Source of the DNA: Chloroflexota bacterium
GTDB taxonomy: Bacteria > Chloroflexota > Anaerolineae > Anaerolineales > Anaerolineaceae
DNA: 64,000 nt
Direction of reading: 5' to 3'
NCBI GenBank assembly: GCA_016838895.1
Contig: JAEKNU010000010.1
Span: 42,052-106,051, forward strand
Shown here: piece by piece, positions 17,602 through 27,784 of the stretch
Layout: each line of letters opens with the position of its first letter
Position numbering within the stretch: the stretch's first letter is position 1
Translations under genes and position numbers: made by a program
Notes under the pieces: generated by a model
Told to the model about the DNA's origin: nothing
Seen by the model: only the letters and a program-made list of their open reading frames with translations
Database searches by the model: none

Positions 17602-20202
17602 TTGTGTTTTATGGCTTTATCTTCTCTCTTTATTCCCTCGCCTTTTGATGCGTTGACAAATGCTCAATCCGTCTTTCATTTTGATGGCGTGCGCTTTTCA
17701 TTGCTCACTGAACGATTAATCCGCATTGAAATCAGCCCATCAAATCAATTCGAAGATCGTCCCAGCCAGGTATTCTGGTATCGCAATCAAACCACCCCAC
17801 AGGCCAAAATTGAATATCAGGCACAAAACCTGAAGATTGAAACAGATCATTTCATACTGGCCTATCAGGAAACAACCAACCAAAAGATCCAGGAAAACAT
17901 CAGCATTCTGATTAAGAAAACCGGGCAATCCATCCAACTGAATGCATCCAATCCGGGACAATTGCCAGGCACAACGCGCACACTGGACGAGGTTGATGGG
18001 GCCACTGAGTTACAACCCGGATTAATTTCACGGGACGGTTGGGTACAAATTGATGACACCTCCAGCCTGGTTTTTAACCCACAAGGATGGTTGGAAGAGC
18101 GTCCTGATGTAAAAGGGTATCGTGATTTATATCTACTCATCTATGGTTCGGATTACAAAGCTGCCCTGCAGGATTATCAACACATTGCCGGCACACCTCC
18201 TCTGCTGCCACGTGCTTTTTTGGGGAACTGGTGGTCACGTTATTGGCCTTACTCACAGGAAGACATCACAGATCTGGTGAATCAATTCCAACAAAAGGAG
18301 ATTCCCTTATCTGTATTGATCATCGATATGGATTGGCATATTACCCAAACCGGGAATCAATGTAGCGGCTGGACAGGATTCTCCTGGAATCATGAACTCT
18401 TTCCCGATCCCGAAAAAATGATCCATTGGCTGCATGAGCAAAAATTAATCACTTCCATGAATCTTCACCCAGCCGAAGGGATTCATGCACATGAAGCGCA
18501 ATACAAAGCTGCATCTAAAGCCATGGACATGGATCAGTCTGATATAAATCCCATTCCCTTTAATATCGCTGACCCCTTATTTGCAAAAACCTACTTTGAA
18601 CAGTTGCTTTATCCATTGGAAAAGCAAGGCGTGGATTTCTGGTGGCTTGACTGGCAACAAGGGGAAAGTACCGCGCTCAAAGGGTTGGACCCTCTGTGGT
18701 GGTTAAATCACCTGCATTTCTATGATCTGGGTCGCTCAAATGTCAAAAGACCCATCATTTTCTCGCGTTGGGGTGGCGCGGGCAATCACCGCTATCCCAT
18801 TGGTTTCTCCGGGGACACAATCATCACCTGGGCATCCCTGGCTTTTCAGCCTTTTTTCACTGCCAGTGCCGCCAATACGGCTTACGGCTGGTGGAGTCAT
18901 GATATCGGCGGTCACATGCACGGCATTGAGGACGGTGAACTATATGCCCGCTGGTTACAATTTGGCGTAGTAAGCCCGATCATGCGCCTGCACTGCGCCA
19001 ATGACCCCTGGATTGATCACCTGCCCTGGGCATACGATGCCGAGATTGAGCGCATCTCCCGAGAGGCGATGCAATTCAGGCATGCCCTCGTGCCATATCT
19101 ATACACGATGTCCAGACGAAATGAACGGGAAGGTCTACCACCCATTACACCCCTGTATTACGAGTGGCCGCATGAAGAAGCCGCTTATCAGGCACAAAAT
19201 CAATATCTATTTGGATCGGAAATGATGGCCGCGCCAGTGGTTAGTCCGATCATCCCTGAGTTGAAACAAGCCCGCCAACCCATCTGGTTCCCGCCCGGAA
19301 GCTGGTTTGATTTCTTTACTGGCGAGGAAATTCATGGGAATGAGTGGCAAGTCCGTTTGTACTGTCTGGATGAAATTCCATTGTTTGCCCGGGCTGGTGC
19401 CATTGTGCCGCTGCAGAAAAACGTAACACAAAATGGCTGTGACAATCCTGATGAAATTGATTTACATGTGTTCTCGGCAGGCGATGGTCAATTCAGTTTG
19501 TACGAAGATGATGGTGTTTTCCAAAAATATAAAACCCAAGGTGGATGCATAACCGGCTTTGATTCCAAATGGACAGGAAAAGCCCATCAATTTGAGATCT
19601 TCCCCGCAGTAGGAGATACAAGTACAATTTCACAAGAACGCACTTTCCATATTCACTTTCGTGGTGTTCGAGAACCATCACATGTACAAATCCGACTTGA
19701 TGGAGAGGAAATCACCCTCGATGCTACATACGATGCTGCTACCCTCACATTTCTCATTCCGAACATTCACATGGGCCATCAGCAGTATTTACATATTTCT
19801 ATTGACACGAATCACGATAGCCTGATCACCCCAGTCCCAAAATCAAGCATGAGCATAGAACAGTTCCTGCGAAGAATGCCGATGAAACCCGATCAGAAAC
19901 GGGAAATCATGAATCATTTACCCGCTTTATTGTTGGATATTCGGAACATCAAGAAACTAAAAATGCCCATGCGAAAAACGCAGAAAATCGCCTTAATCGA
20001 AGAAATCTGTGGTGTGGCGGCTGCCCCATTGACCTCTCCCACAGGACAAAAACATGTCGTCCTATGCAATCCAAATCAGACAGCAGGCTTCACCTGTGAG
20101 GTAATTAACCCGATTGATATACCGGCAACTGGTGTATTGATTGAAAAAAATCAATCCCCCATTGAGATAAATTATTTTGACATCTTCAACAATAAATACT
20201 AG
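17602..20202 (+). CDS. Glycoside hydrolase family 31 (alpha-glucosidase-like, with C-terminal extension)
   Basis: 'GNWWSRYWPYSQEDITDLVNQFQQKEIPLSVLIIDMDWH', nucleophile 'DFWWLDWQQGES', 'RWGGAGNHRYPIGFSGDTIITWASL', 'WWSHDIGGHMHG'. Confidence 0.93.
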   Translation: MCFMALSSLFIPSPFDALTNAQSVFHFDGVRFSLLTERLIRIEISPSNQFEDRPSQVFWYRNQTTPQAKIEYQAQNLKIETDHFILAYQETTNQKIQENISILIKKTGQSIQLNASNPGQLPGTTRTLDEVDGATELQPGLISRDGWVQIDDTSSLVFNPQGWLEERPDVKGYRDLYLLIYGSDYKAALQDYQHIAGTPPLLPRAFLGNWWSRYWPYSQEDITDLVNQFQQKEIPLSVLIIDMDWHITQTGNQCSGWTGFSWNHELFPDPEKMIHWLHEQKLITSMNLHPAEGIHAHEAQYKAASKAMDMDQSDINPIPFNIADPLFAKTYFEQLLYPLEKQGVDFWWLDWQQGESTALKGLDPLWWLNHLHFYDLGRSNVKRPIIFSRWGGAGNHRYPIGFSGDTIITWASLAFQPFFTASAANTAYGWWSHDIGGHMHGIEDGELYARWLQFGVVSPIMRLHCANDPWIDHLPWAYDAEIERISREAMQFRHALVPYLYTMSRRNEREGLPPITPLYYEWPHEEAAYQAQNQYLFGSEMMAAPVVSPIIPELKQARQPIWFPPGSWFDFFTGEEIHGNEWQVRLYCLDEIPLFARAGAIVPLQKNVTQNGCDNPDEIDLHVFSAGDGQFSLYEDDGVFQKYKTQGGCITGFDSKWTGKAHQFEIFPAVGDTSTISQERTFHIHFRGVREPSHVQIRLDGEEITLDATYDAATLTFLIPNIHMGHQQYLHISIDTNHDSLITPVPKSSMSIEQFLRRMPMKPDQKREIMNHLPALLLDIRNIKKLKMPMRKTQKIALIEEICGVAAAPLTSPTGQKHVVLCNPNQTAGFTCEVINPIDIPATGVLIEKNQSPIEINYFDIFNNKY

Positions 20203-20216
20203 TTAATATAAAAAAA

Positions 20217-20264
20217 AAGCCGTTCACACTTCGACAATAGCTCGGTGAACGGTTTTCTTTTTTT
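20217..20264. terminator. Rho-independent terminator, possibly bidirectional, between convergent genes
   Basis: aaaaaaaagccgttcac ... gtgaacggttttcttttttt. Confidence 0.85.
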
Positions 20265-20268
20265 GAAA

Positions 20269-22752
20269 TTATGCTACACGAAAAGCAGGGGCGAGTTTTG
20301 CTCTATCATCATCAACAAGCTGATAATACGGCATCCACAGCACACTGAACACTGCCATATAAATATCTTTTTTATAGGGTGTTACTGATATTTCTGTGCT
20401 GTCATCTACAATATTTGCCCATTTATCATTAAGCTCTTTTAAGACATCTTCCTTCTCCGCCATCAAGTCTTCCAATTGAGCCTGCATATCTTCCAGCTCC
20501 TGGGTTTCCTGTTCCAGTTCTGCTTTTGCTTTAGACGTCATACGACGTTTGGTCATAGAAGACGATAAACTGGCTTTTTTGGAACTTAACATTTTCAACA
20601 ACACCGATCCGGCTGTGCCAATCTCTTCCATACGCCGTTGGCCTAATTCTGCTTCCTGCTGATCCACTTCCATTTCCTGACGCTTGATACGTGTTTCCAG
20701 CGTTTGCAGTTTTTTATCAAGTGCCCGTTCTAATTTTTGCGCTTCCTGATCACGAGCATCACGCGCTGCATCTGCACAACGTTTGCGAAAATCCGCTTTT
20801 CCTTCTTCCGGGTCCATGGCAACATTTAAAGTTTCATTGACCGTCAATGTTGCTGCACCTGTACGATATATCCAATCGATCAAGGCATTGTCCAATCCCT
20901 GAATCGATTTGGCATTACTAAACCCATCAGGTAAAGTGGCAAACAACCCATTCGATTCTGCACTGGTCAGGAAATCCTGCTCATCCAGGGGCTCCACTGA
21001 CAATTCTTCCCAACGCGGGCTACCGGAAGGTAATTCATGAATCATCGCTGCATGTTTCTTGTGCATGGTCAGGTTAAATTTTTTGGCATAATAAGTGGTT
21101 TCGGTTTGCAAATATACCGCCGGTTGATATACCACTTTCAGATCAGATCGCTTGATTTCAGCACCATATCCAGCGTCAGCTGGATCAAGCTTTATTCCTA
21201 AAAACTGTTCCTGTATACCACCAGGAATGCCCGGCCGACTTTGCGAAAAGCGACTGCTGGCCACCGTACTGGATGGTTTTGCAGCTTTTATCTCTGTTGA
21301 AGTCTTTGCAGACCCAGCCGCCGTTTTCCGACCGATAACTTTGCTTACCCCCATTAATTTGTTTAATGCGGGAATCTGCGTCCGAGTAAGCGGCCCTGCC
21401 AGATAGTTCATTACCCAGCGCGTCTGAAATAACTCAGGTTTCTTCTCATGCACATTGTGCAGCAAGAATACGCGCTTCTGTAAGCCTGAAATCATCTTGT
21501 CATATTCTTTTGCTGAACCTGTTCCAGCAACCCCTTCCAGGCCATCCAGTAAGCGCTGCTTGTCTCGTTCAGTTTGTAAGCGGCCAATCATCCAGGTCCC
21601 GATATTGGACAGCGCTTTATAGTCCAGATCAACCGGATTCTGTGTGGCCAGTACCAATCCTACGCCAAAAGCACGCGCTTGCTTGAGCATGCGCAGCATA
21701 ATCGGCCGTGAGGGTGGATTAGCAACCGGCGGTAGATACCCCAGGATTTCATCAAAGTAAATCAATGCACGTAGTCCACTGGAGCCACGCTGCATACGCA
21801 TCCAGGATTCAATCGCCGCAAATAATAACGTAACAAAGAACATGCGCTCAGCATCATCCAGGTGTGCAATATAGAAAACACTGTGACGCGGTTTGCCATC
21901 AGGTGTATATAGGATAGAAGCAATATCCAATGACTGCCCATCCATCCAGGTCTGGAAGGATGGTGAAGCAAGGAAATTGTTCAATAACATTGCCAGGTCA
22001 AAGCGTTCCTTCTCCGGATACAGATTCTCCAGCGGGAAGGCACCCAATTTATCAAAGGGTGGGTTTTGCACCTGCATAATCAGCTCTGTCAGATCCAGCG
22101 ACTTTCCAGCTGACCAGGCAGATTCCAGTATATTTGCCAGCAAGATATGTTCCCGCGAACGTAAGGGGTCGATATCATTCAGCCCCACCAAACCCAGGAC
22201 GCCTGTCACTGTAGCCGAAATCTTATCTCGCAGCATTTCTGCATTGGTTTCCCAATCCAGATCCGGGCAAGCAAAAGAAGACAAAATATTGACCGGAATA
22301 CCTGATTTTGAGCCGGGCGTATACACAGCAAAGTCAGCGGCATCTGTCAATTTCTGTAAATCTTCCTTTCCAACCCCCCAATCTCCAAGACCTTTTTTCC
22401 ATAAAGCGGCTTTTTCTTCCGCCATGATTTTTACTGTCTTGTCTTCACGACGCGCTTCATCCGGATCCATCCAGGGTTCAAAATCCGAAGGCAGTAAATC
22501 AGGGAAATGCAGCAATAAGTTGGTGAGATCCCCTTTCGGATCAATCATAATTGCTGGAATGCCCTGCAGGGCTGCTTCTTCCAGTAAGCCAATGCACAAA
22601 CCCGTCTTCCCGGAGCCAGTCATACCGGTTACAACAGCGTGCGTGGTCAGGTCAGCCGGATCATATAAGATGGGCGTATCCAGTAACTTTTTGCTTTGTA
22701 AATCGTATTGTTTACCTAAATAAAATTGCTTGTCTCGGTTAATAGAGGCCAT
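20269..22752 (-). CDS. HerA-like/DUF87 ATP-binding protein with C-terminal coiled coil
   Basis: Walker A 'HAVVTGMTGSGKTGLCIGLLEEA', 'AIMIDPKGDLTNLLL', Walker B-like 'ALIYFDEILGYLPP', 'MLKQARAFGVGLVLATQNPVDLDYKALSNIGTWMIGRL'; coiled coil around residues 640-760. Confidence 0.88.
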   Translation of the reverse strand: MASINRDKQFYLGKQYDLQSKKLLDTPILYDPADLTTHAVVTGMTGSGKTGLCIGLLEEAALQGIPAIMIDPKGDLTNLLLHFPDLLPSDFEPWMDPDEARREDKTVKIMAEEKAALWKKGLGDWGVGKEDLQKLTDAADFAVYTPGSKSGIPVNILSSFACPDLDWETNAEMLRDKISATVTGVLGLVGLNDIDPLRSREHILLANILESAWSAGKSLDLTELIMQVQNPPFDKLGAFPLENLYPEKERFDLAMLLNNFLASPSFQTWMDGQSLDIASILYTPDGKPRHSVFYIAHLDDAERMFFVTLLFAAIESWMRMQRGSSGLRALIYFDEILGYLPPVANPPSRPIMLRMLKQARAFGVGLVLATQNPVDLDYKALSNIGTWMIGRLQTERDKQRLLDGLEGVAGTGSAKEYDKMISGLQKRVFLLHNVHEKKPELFQTRWVMNYLAGPLTRTQIPALNKLMGVSKVIGRKTAAGSAKTSTEIKAAKPSSTVASSRFSQSRPGIPGGIQEQFLGIKLDPADAGYGAEIKRSDLKVVYQPAVYLQTETTYYAKKFNLTMHKKHAAMIHELPSGSPRWEELSVEPLDEQDFLTSAESNGLFATLPDGFSNAKSIQGLDNALIDWIYRTGAATLTVNETLNVAMDPEEGKADFRKRCADAARDARDQEAQKLERALDKKLQTLETRIKRQEMEVDQQEAELGQRRMEEIGTAGSVLLKMLSSKKASLSSSMTKRRMTSKAKAELEQETQELEDMQAQLEDLMAEKEDVLKELNDKWANIVDDSTEISVTPYKKDIYMAVFSVLWMPYYQLVDDDRAKLAPAFRVA

Positions 22753-22941
22753 TTTTTCCTCTCCTCTAGATTATATTCATTGAATACATTCTACCTTAAT
22801 CAGGGAACAGAGAGCAAACCCGATTCGAAACTGCTGATGATACAAAGGTTAATAGTCATCAATCTGCACGCCTTTACCCTTCATGTTCCATTTGAAGACA
22901 AGTAGACATAATTATATTTTCTTCCTGGATAAATTTATAAA

Positions 22942-22975
22942 ACAAGGTCACTTTGAAAACATTCAGTGACCTTGT
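22942..22975 (-). terminator. Rho-independent-like terminator downstream of the 23017-25050 gene
   Basis: acaaggtcact ... agtgaccttgt, 11-bp perfect stem, then TTGTTTTAT on the minus strand. Confidence 0.75.
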
Positions 22976-23016
22976 ACTTTATTTGAGGTATATAAATTTT
23001 ATATCGCGCTTCTCAG

Positions 23017-25050
23017 TTACTGGTCAATACTTTCACACACCAATAAGAAAATTTCTTCACTTTGATAGCCATATGCTTCAAGGAAGTCCGCATCCAAAGA
23101 CAATTGATTGCAAATTGCAAAATGATCTGCACTTTGGTGTCCAATATTTGATTCCAGTAATGCAGCGGCATCATCCACTCGTCCAGCATTAACCAACCCT
23201 TCGATAAAGACAAGATATTCCGTTGTATCTTTTACATTAAAAGCTCTTATAATCATCTCATCATAAAGATTGCCTATCTGCTGCCAATCGCCTTTCTGCC
23301 TGGCTAATTCAGCTTTTTGATAGAAGTAGCACCAATCATGAGCAGGTTCTGATCCAAAAATCGTTTCCGGTGGAACTTGCTGTTCCACAGAAGTATCAAT
23401 CATTTCCAGATTAGAATAATTTCCAACCTCTTGTATCAATACTCTTTCATTGGCTGAATAAACCGGCTGCCTGCCGTCGATGGTATGTACGCAAGAATTC
23501 ATCTCCGGTTGGCTAAACAGCAAAAAATGTGAATAATACTTGGGCAGGTAAATATCACGCACATGCGGTTCAAGAAAACTTTGCTTATATAATTCAACTG
23601 CAGTATCCTGGTTCAATATTTCAGCTTGAATTTCAGGCCATTCCTGGGCTGTATCCCAATAAATAAGATTCAATGGTCCCCATATTTCATAATCCTGTTG
23701 AAATTGATAATCTTCTGGCGCATACGCCATCACCAATGTATTCCGCTCAATCTCAGGTGCTCGCCAGGTTACCTGCCACCAGAAATTCTTTTGCACATCC
23801 CAATACGTCGCCCATCGGGCTGTGTTCATAAATTGCGTTACCACGGATAATGCCAACAATGCAACCAGAAATCCAGTACGGGATTTAGGTTTAAGTAACA
23901 GTACCAACCCAAGCAACAAAATAATTACACCTGCCGATGGATGAAGCGCATATGCTTTATAAACATCGTGCAAATCAATGATACGATTCGATGCAACAAC
24001 CGGAATAATCGCACCAAGAGTAATTACAGCACCCATACTGATCAGAACAATAGGTAAACGCTCCTCATCCTCTACTTCTTGTACTTTGTGCGATTTTTGT
24101 AAAAATACAACAGCAAGAAAAACGACGACACCTGCTAGTAGCACCGCCACAGTCATTTGAGTAAAAGATGCTTTATAAATATAGGTGTAAGCCATCTCAA
24201 ACCAGGCGAAGAGGGATGCGGAGAAGAAATCCTTGATCGTCTGAAACAATAAACGTAATGACATATAACCGGGTTCATTCAAATATGAGCGTACCAATCC
24301 GCCAAAATTTGTTGGCCCGCGCGAGCTGTCGAAAATGAATAAACGCCAAATTAAAAACAAACCCAAAATAGCAATATATGGAATATAGGTTCGGATGACT
24401 TTGAAAATTGAAGCTTTTGTCTCACTTTTACTTCCTTGCCAAATCACCCAGAACAATAATGAGACACGCATCAATTCCAGCCCGATCATATATTCATAAA
24501 TCAATAAATAATAAGCCATACTCAGCAAAGCCAGTAGTATAAATATATATCTCTTTTTTACTCCATCTACGCTTGCAGCCTTGAGTGTTAACGCAATAGA
24601 TAATAAAGCAACAGCATAGCCCATCAATTGCATTACTTTTGTGGCCGCATTAGGCTGAGCCAAAAAGCCAGGGAAAATGACAAAGAGCATGCCAGCTAAT
24701 ACATATAATGATTTATTCTCGCGCGGCCAAACCAGATTCAATATCCAGTAAAAGAAGCACGCCCCTGATACCCTGAATAAGAGTGCCAAAACATGCCATC
24801 CCCAGATATGATCTTTTATCAAGGCATAGAATCCTGAATATATGATGCCCATGAAGGGTCTGTCAGTACTGAACAATGAAATCAGGCTGGACGTACCGCG
24901 GAAAGCACCAGACCAAAGCATATACCAGTCATCATGGTAGTAGCCCAATTCCGGAATCGCTATTCCATGCGTTAATACAGCGGTCAGGCTGATCATAAGG
25001 ACAGCCAGTACATAATGATTGGATAGATAGCGTTGGATTGCACGCGTCAT
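23017..25050 (-). CDS. Polytopic membrane protein, putative dolichyl-phosphate-mannose/GT39-like glycosyltransferase with TPR-like C-terminus
   Basis: About 10+ TM segments; N-terminal loop 'GYYHDDWYMLWSGAFRGTSSLISLFSTDRPFMG' resembling GT-C first loop; C-terminal alpha-helical repeats 'AELARQKGDWQQIGNLYDEMIIRAF...'. Confidence 0.6.
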   Translation of the reverse strand: MTRAIQRYLSNHYVLAVLMISLTAVLTHGIAIPELGYYHDDWYMLWSGAFRGTSSLISLFSTDRPFMGIIYSGFYALIKDHIWGWHVLALLFRVSGACFFYWILNLVWPRENKSLYVLAGMLFVIFPGFLAQPNAATKVMQLMGYAVALLSIALTLKAASVDGVKKRYIFILLALLSMAYYLLIYEYMIGLELMRVSLLFWVIWQGSKSETKASIFKVIRTYIPYIAILGLFLIWRLFIFDSSRGPTNFGGLVRSYLNEPGYMSLRLLFQTIKDFFSASLFAWFEMAYTYIYKASFTQMTVAVLLAGVVVFLAVVFLQKSHKVQEVEDEERLPIVLISMGAVITLGAIIPVVASNRIIDLHDVYKAYALHPSAGVIILLLGLVLLLKPKSRTGFLVALLALSVVTQFMNTARWATYWDVQKNFWWQVTWRAPEIERNTLVMAYAPEDYQFQQDYEIWGPLNLIYWDTAQEWPEIQAEILNQDTAVELYKQSFLEPHVRDIYLPKYYSHFLLFSQPEMNSCVHTIDGRQPVYSANERVLIQEVGNYSNLEMIDTSVEQQVPPETIFGSEPAHDWCYFYQKAELARQKGDWQQIGNLYDEMIIRAFNVKDTTEYLVFIEGLVNAGRVDDAAALLESNIGHQSADHFAICNQLSLDADFLEAYGYQSEEIFLLVCESIDQ

Positions 25051-25430
25051 GGAAACTCTCCTGAAATAAACAACCCATTAAAAGTAAGATTGATAGACTG
25101 AGCGCCGACAATGAGTAGCATAATTTTGTAATGCTAGAGTAATTATAAGAGCATTGCTCTTTTGTGAACACATCTACTTTTACACTTTATCAATTTTTGT
25201 AAGTTTTACAGCGTATTGATCAAATTAAACAATATATATCGTTGACTTTTTTGCTGCTAAACAATTTTTTTGACTATTTGGTGAACTCGTTTTTTGGTTG
25301 GTGCTGAAATCAATTGTATCATCTCCCCCAGATCATTTTTCATAGAATTATTCGCCCATTCAACGAGTTGAAGTATCGAATTAATCGCTGAATTCAATCT
25401 CTCATGCAATTTCAAAACTGCTCATCCCGT

Positions 25431-26360
25431 CTACCCCGAAGGATGTTGTGCCAAAAAAGTTTGAACTCGCTTCAAAGTGGGTAGTGATGGTTGCGCACCC
25501 AGCTGGGTAACTGCCAAGGCAGCCGTTGCGGCAGCAAAACGCATGGCTTCAACATGAGATAGCCCTTCAGCGATTGCTTTCGTAAATGCACCAACAAAAG
25601 CATCTCCTGCCGCAGTTGTATCCAGCGCTTCTACGTGAAATGGCGGCATAAAAAATTCTTCATCCACTGAAACAAACCAGGCTCCTTTTGCGCCCAACGT
25701 AAGGATAATGCCTTTCACGCCCTGTGCAATCCACTTTTTTGCAAACTGTACAGCTTCGCCTTCATTGTTCATTTTCTGCCCGCTGATGATTTCCATTTCA
25801 GTTTCATTTAAAATCAAATAGTCTATCATTGAGATCAAACCATCACTTAACATCTGAGCAGGAGCCGGATTAAAAATAATTTGCATATTGCGCTGTTTGG
25901 CAAGCTGGGCAGCAAATTCAACTGTACGTATCGGAATTTCCAGCTGCATCACCAATATTGCACCTGCATGAAACAATTCATTTGCGCTGGTCACTTCTTT
26001 TTGTGTTAAATGCATATTGGCACCCGGACTGACCACGATACTGTTTTGTCCTTGGTCATCCAGCAGAATAATCGCCGTACCAGTTGGAGCCTTTGGAAGT
26101 TTATAGACATAAGTTGTATTCATACCTTCATGCTTGAAAGCAGAAATATGTTGGTCGCCATAGCCATCCATTCCGACCATACCCACCATAGCTACATCAG
26201 CACCCAATCGTGCCATCGCTACTGCCTGATTAGCCCCTTTCCCTCCACCCGCATTTTGTAGGTCAGCGGATAAAATGGTCTCACCCGGAACAGGTAAATG
26301 ATCGCATTGCAGAATTAAATCCGTATTGATACTGCCAAGCACAACGATTGATTTCATCAT
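25431..26360 (-). CDS. rbsK: Ribokinase (PfkB family)
   Basis: 'VVLGSINTDLILQCDHLPVPGETILSADLQNAGGGKGANQAVAMARLGA' and 'DTTAAGDAFVGAFTKAIAEG'. Confidence 0.92.
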   Translation of the reverse strand: MMKSIVVLGSINTDLILQCDHLPVPGETILSADLQNAGGGKGANQAVAMARLGADVAMVGMVGMDGYGDQHISAFKHEGMNTTYVYKLPKAPTGTAIILLDDQGQNSIVVSPGANMHLTQKEVTSANELFHAGAILVMQLEIPIRTVEFAAQLAKQRNMQIIFNPAPAQMLSDGLISMIDYLILNETEMEIISGQKMNNEGEAVQFAKKWIAQGVKGIILTLGAKGAWFVSVDEEFFMPPFHVEALDTTAAGDAFVGAFTKAIAEGLSHVEAMRFAAATAALAVTQLGAQPSLPTLKRVQTFLAQHPSG

Positions 26361-26363
26361 GAT

Positions 26364-27128
26364 TTACTCCGCCTTAAGGTTTTCATCCAGAATTTCCACT
26401 GGAGGAGCAAACTGCATTGGTTTTCCATCACTCATTTGCTCATGTACATGCGCTGCCAATCCGGCTGAACGCGCAATAATAAAAATGGATTTTCCCAACT
26501 GCCAATCCAGTCCCAATTCACTTATAATGGCCGCAATTGCTCCATCCACATTGATTGGTAATGTTTTACCAGTTTGCTGCACCCATTGCGATTGAATGGC
26601 AATCATCAAGTTTAGATAGCGTCCGTAGAATCCTTCCTGCTCAGCCAGTTCAAAGAGTCGTACTGTTCTGGGGTCAGGATCATGCACACGGTGTCCAAAA
26701 CCCGGCAGACGTTTCTTATTGACAACAAATTCCTGTACGATATTTTCAGCGATCATTTCAATATTGCCATCCGGGTTTTGCTGGGTTGCTTCCTGCAGCA
26801 TTTGGGCACAGGCCTCTCCCGCGCCGCCGTGATGTTCCCCTACGGCACTTAAACCAGCGGCCATGCAGGTTTGTACCGGGGATCCGCAGGAGGCAACCGT
26901 ACGCGCTACAAAAGCAGATGGAGCGTTCACGCCGTGATCTACACTACTGACCAAAACAGCATCCAGCATACGTGCCTGATGTACATTCGGTAGTTTACCG
27001 ACTAGCAGCAAAAAAATCACCTCAGAAAATGTGTGAATGCCCATCAAATCCTGAATCAACGCACCGCGAACCTTTATCTCACCCGGCTTGATGTGAGTGA
27101 TACTCGACTTTATAGGTACATTCTTCAT
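26364..27128 (-). CDS. Citryl-CoA lyase / short citrate synthase-fold protein
   Basis: 'GEHHGGAGEACAQML', 'RLPGFGHRVHDPDPRTVRLFELAEQEG', 'NVDGAIAAIISELGLDW'; 254 aa, shorter than full citrate synthase. ATGA overlap with upstream gene. Confidence 0.85.
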   Translation of the reverse strand: MKNVPIKSSITHIKPGEIKVRGALIQDLMGIHTFSEVIFLLLVGKLPNVHQARMLDAVLVSSVDHGVNAPSAFVARTVASCGSPVQTCMAAGLSAVGEHHGGAGEACAQMLQEATQQNPDGNIEMIAENIVQEFVVNKKRLPGFGHRVHDPDPRTVRLFELAEQEGFYGRYLNLMIAIQSQWVQQTGKTLPINVDGAIAAIISELGLDWQLGKSIFIIARSAGLAAHVHEQMSDGKPMQFAPPVEILDENLKAE

Positions 27129-27784
27129 CTGGGTTCCTCCTTAACGAAGATACGGGCATCTACTGCGTAAACACCCTCAGGTAAAACAATCACAGGATTC
27201 AAATCAATCGAAAGCAAACGATTGGCCTGGTCAACAACAATATGGTTAAGCGCCTGCAACAAATCAATCAGATGGGCTACATTGCAGGCAGGTATATCCC
27301 GATAACCTTTTAATATATCTGATATCCGGCTCTCCTGAATCATTTCTTCGATCTGCCAACGATTCAGCGGTGGAATACGTATCACGGTATCGTCCATCCA
27401 TTCCACGAGCTTGCCGCCGCTGCCAAAAATCAGAGTGTGGCCAAATTGCTCATCCAGAGTGGTGCCCATTAACACTTCAATCCCGCCTGATATTTGCTGC
27501 TGGAGCAAATATCCATGCACTTGCCACCCTTGAGTAATCTCAGACAAACGCTTGATATGCTGTAGTAGCTCATCTTCATCTTGAATATCCAACACCACCA
27601 GATGTTGATCGGATTTGTGTGTGGCTTGCGGGGATATCAGTTTCAAGACCAATGGATAGCCGATTTCACTGGCCGCATCGCGAACTTGCTCTTTTGGATT
27701 GACCAATGTCTGTCTCGGAAAAGGAATACCATAGGGCTGCAGGAAATCGCGGGTTTCAAAAAAATCAAGGCTGCGTGCTATCAT
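27125..27784 (-). CDS. ATP-grasp subunit (beta) of ADP-forming acyl-CoA synthetase
   Basis: 'GIPFPRQTLVNPKEQVRDAASEIGYPLVLKLISPQATHKSD', 'GIEVLMGTTLDEQFGHTLIFGSGGKLVE'. ATGA overlap with the upstream alpha gene. Confidence 0.9.
   Translation of the reverse strand: MIARSLDFFETRDFLQPYGIPFPRQTLVNPKEQVRDAASEIGYPLVLKLISPQATHKSDQHLVVLDIQDEDELLQHIKRLSEITQGWQVHGYLLQQQISGGIEVLMGTTLDEQFGHTLIFGSGGKLVEWMDDTVIRIPPLNRWQIEEMIQESRISDILKGYRDIPACNVAHLIDLLQALNHIVVDQANRLLSIDLNPVIVLPEGVYAVDARIFVKEEPR

Noticed and set aside
21893-22723. 276-aa + strand ORF inside the HerA-like gene
   Set aside because: Antisense shadow of a well-supported CDS; low-complexity Ser/Arg-rich translation with no domain.
20269-22752. 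Considered as a HerA-based anti-phage defence system
   Set aside because: No partner nuclease, Sir2 or DUF4297 protein adjacent, and neighbours are metabolic; evidence is insufficient.
25051-25430. AT-rich noncoding gap inspected for a riboswitch or small RNA
   Set aside because: No convincing stem architecture or known riboswitch consensus seen by eye.
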